From positions 248,001-312,000 of the forward strand of contig NCJK01000002.1 in assembly GCA_002282445.1 (NCBI GenBank): a stretch of DNA of 64,000 nt. Reading direction: 5' to 3'. Below are positions 39,603 to 48,071 of the stretch, piece after piece (position 1 is the first letter of the stretch; each line of letters begins with the position of its first letter). Source of the DNA: Burkholderiales bacterium 39-55-53 (GTDB taxonomy: Bacteria > Pseudomonadota > Gammaproteobacteria > Burkholderiales > Burkholderiaceae_C). The notes beneath the pieces are model-generated. The model was not told where the DNA came from and did no database searches. It was given only the letters and a program-made list of their open reading frames with translations. Both the position numbers and the translations under genes were made by a program.

Positions 39603-39632
39603 AGTATCAATTACACGGTTATTACACGAATA
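39603..39632. repeat. Integration-site repeat with two TTACACG copies (copy 1)
   Basis: The segment ATTACACGGTTATTACACGA holds two direct copies of ATTACACG. Near-identical segments follow the half-tRNAs at 49497 and the intact tRNA at 51182, each 86-90 bases after the anticodon break. It is a candidate arm-type integrase binding site. Confidence 0.7.
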
Positions 39633-39745
39633 CTTCGTGGGCTTTTCTCGAAATTTTTAAAAAGTTGCGTTTTACAACTTTTCCGGTGCCAGCATCAAAT
39701 TTGGCAAAACTCATTGCTTGGTAGGCTTCGACTCTTTTGAGTCAC

Positions 39746-40159
39746 ATGAGCCTAGAAATTCAAATCAACAACAGCACCTACGTCAACACAAACATCCGCC
39801 GCAGGATTTCCCTTCACGGCATCGAGTTCGACGAAGAATTTTTAACCAATCTGGTCGTAAAACATCTGAAGGAGCAATCTCAGGTTGCACGCCCAACGAT
39901 GCAAACAGCTTACGAAATTTACATGGCTGAGAACCACTCCTCTCACCGACGTAAGTTTCAAAGCAACGCCAATCTGTATTTCAATTATTTTGTACAGCTC
40001 TTTGACGATTTACCTTTGGATGAACTTCGTCATCACCACATCACCAAGTACAGGGATCACCAACTTGCGAGAGGACTGAGCCCAGTAAGCGTTCGCAAAC
40101 ACAACAATGTCTTGAATGCCATGATCAACATGGCCTTCAAACACCTAGATCTCCGTTGA
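39746..40159 (+). pseudogene. Truncated tyrosine recombinase (N-terminal half only)
   Basis: The 137-residue frame matches the N-terminal part of the integrase at 49825 nearly throughout (SSHRRKFQ, ITKYRDH, ARGLSPVSVRKHNN, INMAFKHLD). It stops right after MAFKHLD and lacks all catalytic residues (Arg, HxxR, His, Tyr). It is therefore a remnant of the core-binding domain, adjacent to a palindrome at 40166-40206. It was probably the integrase of element 1. Confidence 0.85.
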
Positions 40160-40165
40160 TTTGCC

Positions 40166-40206
40166 ATAAGGTAGCTTGCGTCCAAAATCTGGACGCCCTA
40201 CCCTAT
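40166..40206. repeat. Long inverted repeat at the integrase break point
   Basis: GCGTCCA-aaatc-TGGACGC is flanked by GGTAG and CTACC, giving an imperfect palindrome of about 40 bases just after the truncated integrase. The GCGTCCA/TGGACGC core is related to the GTCCAGA/TCTGGAC repeats near 47.0 and 49.2 kb. Confidence 0.6.
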
Positions 40207-40248
40207 GAAATATCACAAACAGGAAGACTAAGCTTCCATGCGAAAGTC

Positions 40249-40545
40249 TCAACCCATTAATGCAGCACGCTCCTCATCAGTAATTAATGACTCAACCACA
40301 GTCACACCCTTAATGCTCTTGCGGATTTCATCCATCGCTGCGAGTTGCTGATTAAATACAGGTGACAAATGATTACCAAACTTTTGACAAGGTAAATCGA
40401 CCGTTTTGCCTTGCCGAGCCCAAGTAACTGTCTCCACTTGAACTTGCTCAATTAGGCTTTGAAGTTGCAGATTCACTCGCTGTATGTGGTCAATCTTCGC
40501 TCGCAATTTTGCATTCTCTGGATGACGCCGATCTGTAGAAGCCAT
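40249..40545 (-). CDS. Hypothetical coiled-coil protein
   Basis: A 98-residue protein from ATG 40543-40545, supported by an AAAGAG ribosome binding site; the frame could extend to 40626 with a weaker start. It has HPENAKLRAKIDHIQRVNLQLQ, an amphipathic helix suited to coiled-coil pairing, and an acidic C-terminus (ITDEERAALMG). I do not recognise a family. It is divergent from the EAL gene, at the left end of element 1. Confidence 0.5.
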   Translation of the reverse strand: MASTDRRHPENAKLRAKIDHIQRVNLQLQSLIEQVQVETVTWARQGKTVDLPCQKFGNHLSPVFNQQLAAMDEIRKSIKGVTVVESLITDEERAALMG

Positions 40546-40716
40546 GTCTGATCTCTTTAAATGTTCGTTTCGATTATGAAGACTCATCAATAAAGCTATT
40601 TTGGAACCATTCGCTGGATATAACAATAGGATTCAAAATCAACATTTAATTTGACTTTCGAAGAAATCAAACATCGCCTGGACCAAATGATTCGTCATTG
40701 ATAGGAAAATAGCCAC

Positions 40717-41511
40717 ATGGACCTAGATGTTTTGATAAGCCGAATACCTGATGTTGAGCAGCATCTCTTGCGCGCCATCGAACTAAAAACAGTATCGGTG
40801 GTTTACCAAAGTCAAAACGCCTTACCTTCAGAGAAACTTGTTGGAGTAGAAGCCTTGTGTCGCATCGGCTCGGGCCCTATCGCGGATGTATCGCCCGAAG
40901 AATTTATTCCTGTCGCCGAACACACCGGCTTGATTGCCCCGCTTGAACGGTTGGTCTTGTCACAAGTTGCAAACGACCTACCGCTACTCATGCGCCACCA
41001 CCCCAACATTCGCGTGGGCGTGAACCTCTCGATTCGCCACATCACAGATCACGACTTTTTACCGTTCATACATGGCTGGCTAGACGCATTGCCTGCGGAT
41101 GCCGTTGAACGTTTAGACTTTGAAATCACTGAAACCTATTTCCAGCGCATTTCTCAAACAGTTATTGAGGGCTTGCACACACTGCGCAAAAGGGGTGTTC
41201 GTATCGTCATGGACGATTTTGGTTCCGGCCAATCTAGCTTAAGTCGGCTACACACATTGCCATTTGATGTAATCAAACTTGACAAGCAATTTGCTCAGCA
41301 AATTGATCACCCCATGGTGTACGCCATCATCAAAGCCGCCATAACTTTTGCAGATGAGTTTGGCATTGAGTTAATTGCCGAAGGCGTGGAAACAACTGAG
41401 CAATGTCTCGCCCTTCAAGCCATCAACTGTCGCTTGGTTCAAGGTTTTTTATTCTCTCACCCACAACCCCTTGCGCATTGGCTCTCACTGCCAATCGCAC
41501 ACGCAACTTAA
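40717..41511 (+). CDS. EAL-domain cyclic di-GMP phosphodiesterase
   Basis: A 264-residue stand-alone EAL domain. The key motifs are present: E45-A-L in VEALCRI, NLSIRHI, FEITETYF, MDDFGSGQSS, VIKLDKQF, IAEGVETTEQC and QGFLF. These include the metal ligands and the catalytic Glu, so it is probably active in cleaving c-di-GMP to pGpG. There is no sensory domain. The stop codon is directly followed by the glycosyltransferase start, so the two are coupled. Confidence 0.9.
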   Translation: MDLDVLISRIPDVEQHLLRAIELKTVSVVYQSQNALPSEKLVGVEALCRIGSGPIADVSPEEFIPVAEHTGLIAPLERLVLSQVANDLPLLMRHHPNIRVGVNLSIRHITDHDFLPFIHGWLDALPADAVERLDFEITETYFQRISQTVIEGLHTLRKRGVRIVMDDFGSGQSSLSRLHTLPFDVIKLDKQFAQQIDHPMVYAIIKAAITFADEFGIELIAEGVETTEQCLALQAINCRLVQGFLFSHPQPLAHWLSLPIAHAT

Positions 41512-42816
41512 ATGCCTTACATCACGATTCGCTGGAAATTCATCATCACCGTAGCCGTTTCTACTGCATGGATGCTGTTATCGATTTGGCTCTCTGTTCC
41601 CTGGTATGAACAACTCAGCGAACACACCACCCCATTCATCGCGGCTTTTTTAATTGGCTTCATTGCCATCATCCCCGGCTTCATGAACGCCTTCATCATG
41701 GTAGCCTTAGCTTTGGACAAACGTCCCCGAGTGCCGCTGTTTGAACACTACCCTAGCGTAACTGTGCTGGTGGCCGCTTATAACGAAGCGGAATCGATCG
41801 AAGACACCGTTCGCAGCCTGATGCGTCAAACCTATCCTGGCGAGCTGCATGTCACCGTCATCAATGATGGCTCTGCTGACAATACGGCCGACATCGTGCG
41901 CACACTTCTGCCCGAGTACCCCAACCTGAACTTATTGGATCTGCAAAAAAATGCAGGTAAAGCCAACGCACTCAACCAGGGCTTGGCACAGTGCACCAGC
42001 CCATTCGTCATCACCGTCGATGCAGATTGCTGGATTTGGAAAGACGGCATTCAAAACTTAGTTGGCCGCCGCTTGGCTGACCCAGCCAACACACGCGCCG
42101 TCGCCGGTGCGATTCTGATTCGCAACTCACGCCAAAACTGGCTCACAAAAGCACAAGAGTGGGATTACTTCTTAGGCATCGCTGCAATCAAACGGATTCA
42201 GTCTTTGTTTCAAGGCACGCTTGTGGCGCAAGGTGCATTTTCGTTGTACGACCGAGAAACATTGGTAGAAGTCGGTGGCTGGCCAGAAACCGTGGGCGAA
42301 GACATCGTGCTCACTTGGAAGATTCTGCAGGCCGGTCACCGCGTAGGCCATGCTGAAAACGCCATTGCACTCACCCGCTGCCCCGACAACCTGACCCAGT
42401 TCATTCGCCAGCGTCAACGTTGGTCACGCGGACTGATTGAGGCGTTCAAGATGACTCCCGGTCTTTTGATGCAACGGCGAATGCCTGTGTTTTACATCTG
42501 GTGGAACACCTTGTTTCCGTTTATGGACTTGGCCTACAGCGTGGGCTTTATTCCGGGCATAGTGCTGGCCATGTTTGGCCACTTCTGGATCGTTGGCCCG
42601 ATGACCTTGGCTTTGTTGCCTATCAGCTTTTTGATGAACTCACTCATGTACTCCCGCAGCAAGGCCACGTTTGACGAAGTGGGTCTCACAGTGCGTCGCA
42701 ACCGCTTGGGGCTGCTGTCTTACACCTTGGTATACAGCATCATATTGCAGCCCGCCTGTGTGTGGGGCTACATCAGCGAAATGCTGAACTTGCGCAAAAC
42801 ATGGGGAACCAAATGA
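41512..42816 (+). CDS. Processive family 2 glycosyltransferase, membrane-bound (PgaC-like)
   Basis: The 434-residue enzyme has two N-terminal hydrophobic segments (about 8-30 and 42-66) and more near the C-terminus (about 320-410). The GT-A core has VAAYNEAESIEDT, NDGSADNT (118-125), the metal motif D170-A-D172, VGED (261-264) and the processive QxxRW (Q300-W304). This pattern matches poly-N-acetylglucosamine or cellulose-type synthases. It should polymerise a sugar and export it across the inner membrane. The barrel protein that follows could be the outer-membrane exporter. The polymer identity is unknown. Confidence 0.85.
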   Translation: MPYITIRWKFIITVAVSTAWMLLSIWLSVPWYEQLSEHTTPFIAAFLIGFIAIIPGFMNAFIMVALALDKRPRVPLFEHYPSVTVLVAAYNEAESIEDTVRSLMRQTYPGELHVTVINDGSADNTADIVRTLLPEYPNLNLLDLQKNAGKANALNQGLAQCTSPFVITVDADCWIWKDGIQNLVGRRLADPANTRAVAGAILIRNSRQNWLTKAQEWDYFLGIAAIKRIQSLFQGTLVAQGAFSLYDRETLVEVGGWPETVGEDIVLTWKILQAGHRVGHAENAIALTRCPDNLTQFIRQRQRWSRGLIEAFKMTPGLLMQRRMPVFYIWWNTLFPFMDLAYSVGFIPGIVLAMFGHFWIVGPMTLALLPISFLMNSLMYSRSKATFDEVGLTVRRNRLGLLSYTLVYSIILQPACVWGYISEMLNLRKTWGTK

Positions 42817-43757
42817 AACACCACATCACAGTGCTCGCCGCATTCACCGCATTTAGCCTCAGCACATACGCATGGGCCGCAGACAACACATGGGCCATCT
42901 CACCTGCTTGGAACCAATCCAGCGACAGTGATGGTTTAAGCGTTCACAAAGCTTTTGCAACCGCCATGCCCAGCTACACCAATGGTCTGAAATGGCAAGG
43001 TGTGGAATGGCAAGAGCAACGCTATAAACAAAACAGCACAGCCTTGAGCGGCCACGGTGTGAACTACACAGCGCAAGACTTGGACGCACTCACAGGCCTA
43101 GGCTACAGCCTGAAAGTAGGCCTCAACCAAGGCCCGGAGAAAACCACTGTCATTGGTGACTGGAACTACAACAAAGCTTTCAACTCGCAATTGAATTGGG
43201 GCGTGTTTGCCAGCCGCGACTGGGTGGAGTCCATCGGCGCTTTGCAACAAGGCACTCACTACGACTTGGTGGGCGGCAATGTGGACTATCAAGTACACCC
43301 ACGCATCACCCTTGTGGGCGCTTTGGCACAAACCCACTTCTCCGACGGACAAGACCGCCAGCAGCAACGCGCCCGCGCGGTGTGGGATGCATGGCCAGAC
43401 CAAGGCATCACGCTGCAATGGGCTTACAAACACCAACTGGGCGACAGCCATGGTGTGACAACGCGCAACTACTTCAACCCCGACCGCTTGGACGAATCAA
43501 TGGGCCTCATTGGTTGGCGTCGTCGCATTGAGGGCTGGCAGTGGTACGCACGCTTAGGAGAAGGTCGTCAACAAGTGAACAGCGAAGGCCACACGCCTGC
43601 ACGCTTGGCTGAGCTGCAACTCACCAGCCCTGTGCGTGGTGACTGGTATTTGAAACTGCGTGCAGGACGCAGCGAAACCTTGGGCCTGTACAGCAGCAAC
43701 AACGGCTATGTTTACCGTTACCTCGACGTGCAGTGGATCTGGCGACTGGATCGGTAA
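42813..43757 (+). CDS. Outer-membrane beta-barrel protein, possibly exopolysaccharide export
   Basis: A 314-residue protein with a signal peptide (ITVLAAFTAFSLSTYAWA) and alternating hydrophobic/polar strands typical of a beta barrel. The last residues (YVYRYLDVQWIWRLDR) contain aromatic positions of a terminal strand. The 4-base overlap with the glycosyltransferase (ATGA) makes coupling likely. It may resemble YaiO or the barrel part of PgaA, but I cannot confirm a named family. It is presumed to help secrete the polysaccharide. Confidence 0.6.
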   Translation: MKHHITVLAAFTAFSLSTYAWAADNTWAISPAWNQSSDSDGLSVHKAFATAMPSYTNGLKWQGVEWQEQRYKQNSTALSGHGVNYTAQDLDALTGLGYSLKVGLNQGPEKTTVIGDWNYNKAFNSQLNWGVFASRDWVESIGALQQGTHYDLVGGNVDYQVHPRITLVGALAQTHFSDGQDRQQQRARAVWDAWPDQGITLQWAYKHQLGDSHGVTTRNYFNPDRLDESMGLIGWRRRIEGWQWYARLGEGRQQVNSEGHTPARLAELQLTSPVRGDWYLKLRAGRSETLGLYSSNNGYVYRYLDVQWIWRLDR

Positions 43758-43758
43758 T

Positions 43759-44898
43759 TCAAGTTGCAGACAGAGCCAAGCCGCCGTCACTGTCTGCATC
43801 AAATGTCGACACACGGTTGCGGCCACCTCTCTTCGCCTCGTACATGGCTTGGTCAGCATGCTGCTGAATGGCTTGCATGGTTTCTTGGTCGAAGCGTTTC
43901 ACAGCCACGCCAATACTGGCAGTAATCTTTAGGCGAACGCCATCCACTTCAATGTGAATCGACTCAATGGCCAAACGCAATGTTTCGGCCAACTGTTGCG
44001 CACCTTGCACCTGCGTGTTGGGCAGAAAGACTGAGAACTCTTCACCACCAATACGACCCACGATATCGCTACGGCGCACCGCAGTTTGCAGCGTTTGAGC
44101 CACCGCAAGCAACACATCGTCGCCCACCGCATGGCCGTAGGTGTCGTTGATGGATTTGAAATGATCGAGGTCAATGAACAACACAGCAAACGATTGGTTG
44201 GCCCGCTGGCTGGCATGAATTTGCTGGTCACATGCGCGGTAGTAGGCCCCTGCGTTGAATACACGCGTTAGCGGATCATGGCTGGCCAAGTCTTGCAATT
44301 GCATGTTGTAGTCGCGCATACGCTTGAAGTAAGACATAGAGCGATCAACATACGCATGAAATGACACCGCGAAATACACCATAGCCAGCACACCAGTTGC
44401 AACCGCACTGGGCGAATAAGGCTGCTCTAGTTGGGGATTGATCAGCAAGAAGCCTGTGATCGTTAAACCTGTCACCGCCCAGCCAGCCCGCTGTCCCAAC
44501 AAAATAAACACACAAGGAATATTTGTGTAAAACCACAAAATGCGCAACTCATCCACCGGCACATAGACCAGTGCAGAAATACTCTCAATTAGGCTCAATA
44601 CCTCATACGTCCAGCCAACTTGCTTAAATCGCTTTGGTGAACCCCGTAACAACAGCCATAGCAACAATGTGCCTGTGACAAAAGTGATCATCATGCGGCC
44701 GTGCGCCCAACCAATCAGGTTCATCTGGCTAACCAGACCGAGGATGAGCAGACCCGTCAACACAGCAGCCGAGAGCATGAGCACGATGATGAACTTGTAG
44801 CGAAACTCTAGGTACTCTTCTTGCTCTGAAAATTGAACCGAACCAAAAGCCAACCACTTCAAAGCACGCATGGGCACGGAAACAAGGCGCTTAAACAT
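43759..44898 (-). CDS. Membrane diguanylate cyclase (GGDEF)
   Basis: A 379-residue protein with about six hydrophobic segments (residues 34-180), a short linker and a GGDEF domain from about 200. The active-site signature is GGEEF at 284-288 and the inhibitory I-site RxxD at 275-278 is intact, so it should make c-di-GMP with product feedback. FIDLDHFKSINDTYGH is the usual metal-binding region. Its stop is one base from the barrel gene stop, in convergent orientation. Confidence 0.92.
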   Translation of the reverse strand: MFKRLVSVPMRALKWLAFGSVQFSEQEEYLEFRYKFIIVLMLSAAVLTGLLILGLVSQMNLIGWAHGRMMITFVTGTLLLWLLLRGSPKRFKQVGWTYEVLSLIESISALVYVPVDELRILWFYTNIPCVFILLGQRAGWAVTGLTITGFLLINPQLEQPYSPSAVATGVLAMVYFAVSFHAYVDRSMSYFKRMRDYNMQLQDLASHDPLTRVFNAGAYYRACDQQIHASQRANQSFAVLFIDLDHFKSINDTYGHAVGDDVLLAVAQTLQTAVRRSDIVGRIGGEEFSVFLPNTQVQGAQQLAETLRLAIESIHIEVDGVRLKITASIGVAVKRFDQETMQAIQQHADQAMYEAKRGGRNRVSTFDADSDGGLALSAT

Positions 44899-44960
44899 AA
44901 TCTTCCTATGAGAGATAACAGTCTTTATGATTGGAATTGAAACACAAACTCACAACCAAA

Positions 44961-45647
44961 ATGACAAACCACGAGCAAGCCATCAAAAAAGCAAAATTTG
45001 CGGACATGAAGTTCCAAGTGGGGCAGCGTGTGCAGCTCATACTGGAAAGCGCTGGGGCTCACAAACAATACACGAGCGTCATTGGCTGGGTTGAAAACGA
45101 GTTCTTAATGCTGCGCGTACCCCAAGAGGATGGCTGGATCGTCCATCTACGCGAAGGCATGAATGTAGAAGTTCGCTTGTTTTCTGGTTTGTCCATCTTC
45201 ACATTCAAAAGTCGTATTAACACTATGTTGCTTAACCCACGCAATTACATGTTGATGAGCTTTCCTGAGGAAATCTTTGAGACGCCCATGCGCGCCCATC
45301 TTCGAGTGCGGACAAGTTTGCCTGTGGAAATATTGAACGCCTCTATAACTGGACACAACTTGGGAGACTTCCACTTGCACGACATTAGTGGCGGTGGCAC
45401 ATCGGTCGTAGGACCGCATAAGCTGGGCGAGGTAGATAGCTCAGTCAAACTTAGGTTACGTTTTGATTTGCAATCCACAGGCAAATCAGAAGATGCTGAA
45501 ATGACAGGCACTATTCAAAACGTGGAATTGATCCATCACGCAAATCAAAGCGACTCAAAGCCTGAATATCAACACGGCATCCGTTTTCATGAACCTGATG
45601 CTCGTGTAGTTTTGTTGGTACATGAACTTAAAGAGCGCACAGATTGA
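44961..45647 (+). CDS. PilZ domain cyclic di-GMP receptor (YcgR-like)
   Basis: A 228-residue protein (ATG 44961; a TTG at 44931 could extend it by 10). The N-terminal part (about 15-95) looks like the YcgR N-terminal domain. A PilZ domain follows with R111-AHL-R115 and DISGGG (141-146), matching the RxxxR and D/NxSxxG c-di-GMP contacts. It may bind the signal and act on the motility or export machinery. It is divergent from the GGDEF gene upstream. Confidence 0.85.
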   Translation: MTNHEQAIKKAKFADMKFQVGQRVQLILESAGAHKQYTSVIGWVENEFLMLRVPQEDGWIVHLREGMNVEVRLFSGLSIFTFKSRINTMLLNPRNYMLMSFPEEIFETPMRAHLRVRTSLPVEILNASITGHNLGDFHLHDISGGGTSVVGPHKLGEVDSSVKLRLRFDLQSTGKSEDAEMTGTIQNVELIHHANQSDSKPEYQHGIRFHEPDARVVLLVHELKERTD

Positions 45648-45829
45648 GCATCACCACATTTATGTTGTTACGGAATTTCGCACCAGACCTCACCGCACCG
45701 TCTAGAGCCACTCTTCTTAAAGTCGACACTAATTTGAGACAAATTGCGCTTGGGACGTATCCTCGCTTTAAGGGGGAATCCCATAATTTAATTTTCGCTC
45801 AGACCAAAATACTCATTAGCTAGCTACCA

Positions 45830-46975
45830 ATGTCCTTAGATTCAAGAACCTTGCTGTTCTCCCTCGCATCTTTAGCGGTGCTAATTGCCCTCATGTCAAT
45901 TCTGCTTGAGTCTACAAGTGGCGAGCGGGCTTACGGATTTAAGCAATGGGCTCTGGCATCGGCTGGTGTGGGATTCTCGCTAGTCTTAATTTTCTTTCGC
46001 GGGTTGATTCCAGATATTTTCGGAATATTTTTGGCTAATGTGGTTTTGCTGTTCTCGGCCTCTATGTGTCTTGCAACTGTGTGCAAGTTTTATGAGACCC
46101 CTTACCCTTGGTACTGGTGCATTGCCAGCGTAACTTTAGGATTAATCGGCTTAGGCTTATGGCAGTTTGGTGGTTTATCTTTAGCTGTACCTACGGTCAC
46201 GGTGTGCATCGCATTGTCTGTACTTTTGTTTTACGCTGCCGTGCTAATTATGAAAAAAGCGATACGCCCCATCTCGTTCGCAGTGGCGTTGTTTGCATTC
46301 ACCCTATGCGTCATGGCTGCGATGTACTGTTTAAGAGCGTTAACCACAGTCTTTGCTGCTCAGCCTACGATCGGAGTGATCAACAACTCAGCCACTCAGC
46401 TGGGAGTTTTGATTGTTGGAGCATTGTTTATCGTTAGCGCATCAATTGGTTTTTTTGTGATGGTCAATGAACGCCAGCGCTCGATCATTGAAGAGTTAAG
46501 TCGCCGCGATGTATTGACAGGTGTTTTGGTACGCCGCGCGTTCTTTGATGATGCACGTCAAGTTGTCGCAAAGCACTCAAGCTATGCAGTGCTCATGATG
46601 GACATTGATCATTTCAAATCCATTAATGACCGGTTTGGGCATGCAGGCGGCGACAGAACACTAGCGCACTGCGCTCGCCTGTTAATGAATGCAGTTCGCA
46701 TTGATGATGTTCTGGGGCGCTATGGTGGTGAAGAGTTTTGTGCACTCCTACCAATGTGCAGCCTTGAACATGCGGAAAAAATCGCAAACACTATCGTTAT
46801 TCAAGCCCGCGGGCAGAACGTAGCACTTGATACGAATCAGCTGGCACATTACACCCTCTCCATCGGTGTAGCCATTTATGAAGATAAAGAAGAGCTACTA
46901 GCTACCATTGCTAGGGCTGATGCTGCTTTGTATCAAGCGAAAAATACAGGCCGAGATCGTGTTTGTTTAGCTTGA
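45830..46975 (+). CDS. Second membrane diguanylate cyclase (GGDEF)
   Basis: A 381-residue protein with about seven N-terminal hydrophobic segments (about 5-215), then GGDEF. It has DIDHFKSINDRFGHAGGD, GGEEF at 299-303 and an I-site R290-x-x-D293, so it should be catalytically competent and feedback controlled. It is the last gene of element 1. Its N-terminal sensor differs from that of the other cyclase, so the two probably respond to different inputs. Confidence 0.92.
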   Translation: MSLDSRTLLFSLASLAVLIALMSILLESTSGERAYGFKQWALASAGVGFSLVLIFFRGLIPDIFGIFLANVVLLFSASMCLATVCKFYETPYPWYWCIASVTLGLIGLGLWQFGGLSLAVPTVTVCIALSVLLFYAAVLIMKKAIRPISFAVALFAFTLCVMAAMYCLRALTTVFAAQPTIGVINNSATQLGVLIVGALFIVSASIGFFVMVNERQRSIIEELSRRDVLTGVLVRRAFFDDARQVVAKHSSYAVLMMDIDHFKSINDRFGHAGGDRTLAHCARLLMNAVRIDDVLGRYGGEEFCALLPMCSLEHAEKIANTIVIQARGQNVALDTNQLAHYTLSIGVAIYEDKEELLATIARADAALYQAKNTGRDRVCLA

Positions 46976-46992
46976 GTTCGCACAACGTACCA

Positions 46993-47262
46993 GCTCAGAC
47001 TCTGGACACCCCTGCACCGTCCAGAGTATCCCAAGCGTCCAGATTCTGGACACCCCTGCACCGTCCAGAGTGCTGATATTTCAGTAAAACAGCGGCATAG
47101 CCACCCAATACAGCCCGCTGTAAACGATATCAAAACGCGCTTGACATCAAGTTGAAAAAACAGCCATTTTTTTGCTATACTATGCGTCTCTGCAAAACAC
47201 GACAGTGTTACGCATACCGAATATTCCTCGATAGCTCAGTCGGTAGAGCGCCGGACTGTTAA
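46993..47262. repeat. Direct repeat copy A (element end, 270 bases)
   Basis: The sequence from the first CTCTGGAC motif through the tRNA-Asn promoter and half-tRNA is repeated nearly intact at 49144-49415. It carries four half-sites of TCTGGAC/GTCCAGA, namely 46999-47007, 47019-47027, 47037-47051 (perfect 7-1-7 palindrome) and 47063-47071. Confidence 0.9.
47152..47181 (+). promoter_or_regulatory. tRNA-Asn promoter, copy A
   Basis: TTGAAA (47152-47157) and TATACT (47176-47181) are spaced by 18 bases, 44 bases before the half-tRNA. The same pair and spacing occurs in copy B. Confidence 0.75.
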
Positions 47263-47265
47263 TCC
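47225..47265 (+). pseudogene. 5' half of tRNA-Asn (copy 2)
   Basis: The match to tRNA-Asn covers acceptor, D-arm and anticodon loop and ends at GTTAATCC (47265); then unrelated DNA begins. It lies at the end of element 1 and start of element 2. Confidence 0.9.
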
Positions 47266-47270
47266 ATTAA

Positions 47271-47294
47271 AGCCAGCATATAGCTGGCTTTTTT
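47271..47294 (+). terminator. Terminator after second half-tRNA
   Basis: Hairpin AGCCAGC-atata-GCTGGCT followed by T residues, immediately after the broken tRNA. Confidence 0.8.
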
Positions 47295-47346
47295 ATTTAA
47301 AAATCCTTTTAAAATAAAACACTTAGGATTAACTTTTAGATCAAGC

Positions 47347-47563
47347 CTCAATTACACATATATTGCACAGTTTTTCCGTAGGCTTCTCAAAATTAACTGC
47401 ACTTTCACACTGGACGCTTGATCATTTAAGCGCTTTGATGAACGTCCAGACCACCAGCAGAAACGACACAGCACTCCCTTTTGTGGAGTCGAACTTTTCA
47501 AAAAAGTGGTTAACGTAAATTGCTCTGGACGCCCTAGACATTGCAGAGAAGTTTTTTTATTTC
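47347..47563. other. Non-coding left end of element 2
   Basis: I see no convincing gene in this stretch. It holds a degenerate copy of the ATTACACG repeat (47347-47370) and several TCTGGACG-type half-sites (about 47410, 47443 and 47524) that echo the repeats upstream of the tRNA copies. Confidence 0.5.
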
Positions 47564-47857
47564 TCAAACACTTTCAACACCTACCAGACGCGCTGAACTG
47601 CACTGATCCCGAATAGTTTTCAGCCCCTGGTAAATGGGGCCATTGTAGAAATCTTCCCAAGCATCTAGTGATGGAAACTCCAGAATCACGATTCGTCTTG
47701 GATTCCAATCCCCTTCGTAGACACGATGCGCGCCGCCACGAGTTAGATACTTTGCGCCTGCATCTGCCAAAGCCGGTTTAACTTGATTCATGAAATCCTG
47801 ATACCTAATCTGATCATGAATTTCGACATCAAAAATCACATACGCAGTCATATTCAC
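47564..47857 (-). CDS. DUF1330 family protein
   Basis: A 97-residue protein (start at 47857 or two codons in) with AYVIFDVEIHDQIRYQDFM, RRIVILEFPSLDAWEDFYN and IYQGLKTIRDQ. These are typical of the ferredoxin-like DUF1330 family, whose function is unknown. It is divergent from the GST-like gene on element 2. Confidence 0.8.
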   Translation of the reverse strand: MNMTAYVIFDVEIHDQIRYQDFMNQVKPALADAGAKYLTRGGAHRVYEGDWNPRRIVILEFPSLDAWEDFYNGPIYQGLKTIRDQCSSARLVGVESV

Positions 47858-48071
47858 CTCCCCAAGAAAGTAACGAGCATTTGGTTGATTTGTAGATTAG
47901 ATGAATTTCAAGGTGCCATTATTCTTGACGCCTCCAAGAGGTCGAGCGGCAGCGTCAGATGCGCTATGAAAAGTGTCTATAGGTTTGGGGGAATGCCAAT
48001 GAAGCGCCGCGTAAACTAGATGCAATCAAAAATGATTGCTGCGCCGACGGCCGGCAATAGGAGGCAAATGC

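Larger units (their letters stand above)
39521..47262. mobile_element. Genomic element 1 at tRNA-Asn
   Basis: It runs from the first half-tRNA to the end of the second half-tRNA copy. It contains a truncated integrase and a c-di-GMP/exopolysaccharide module, and ends with a promoter plus 5' half-tRNA that would have rebuilt the target tRNA. Boundaries are inferred from the tRNA break points; the exact crossover may differ by a few bases. Confidence 0.7.
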
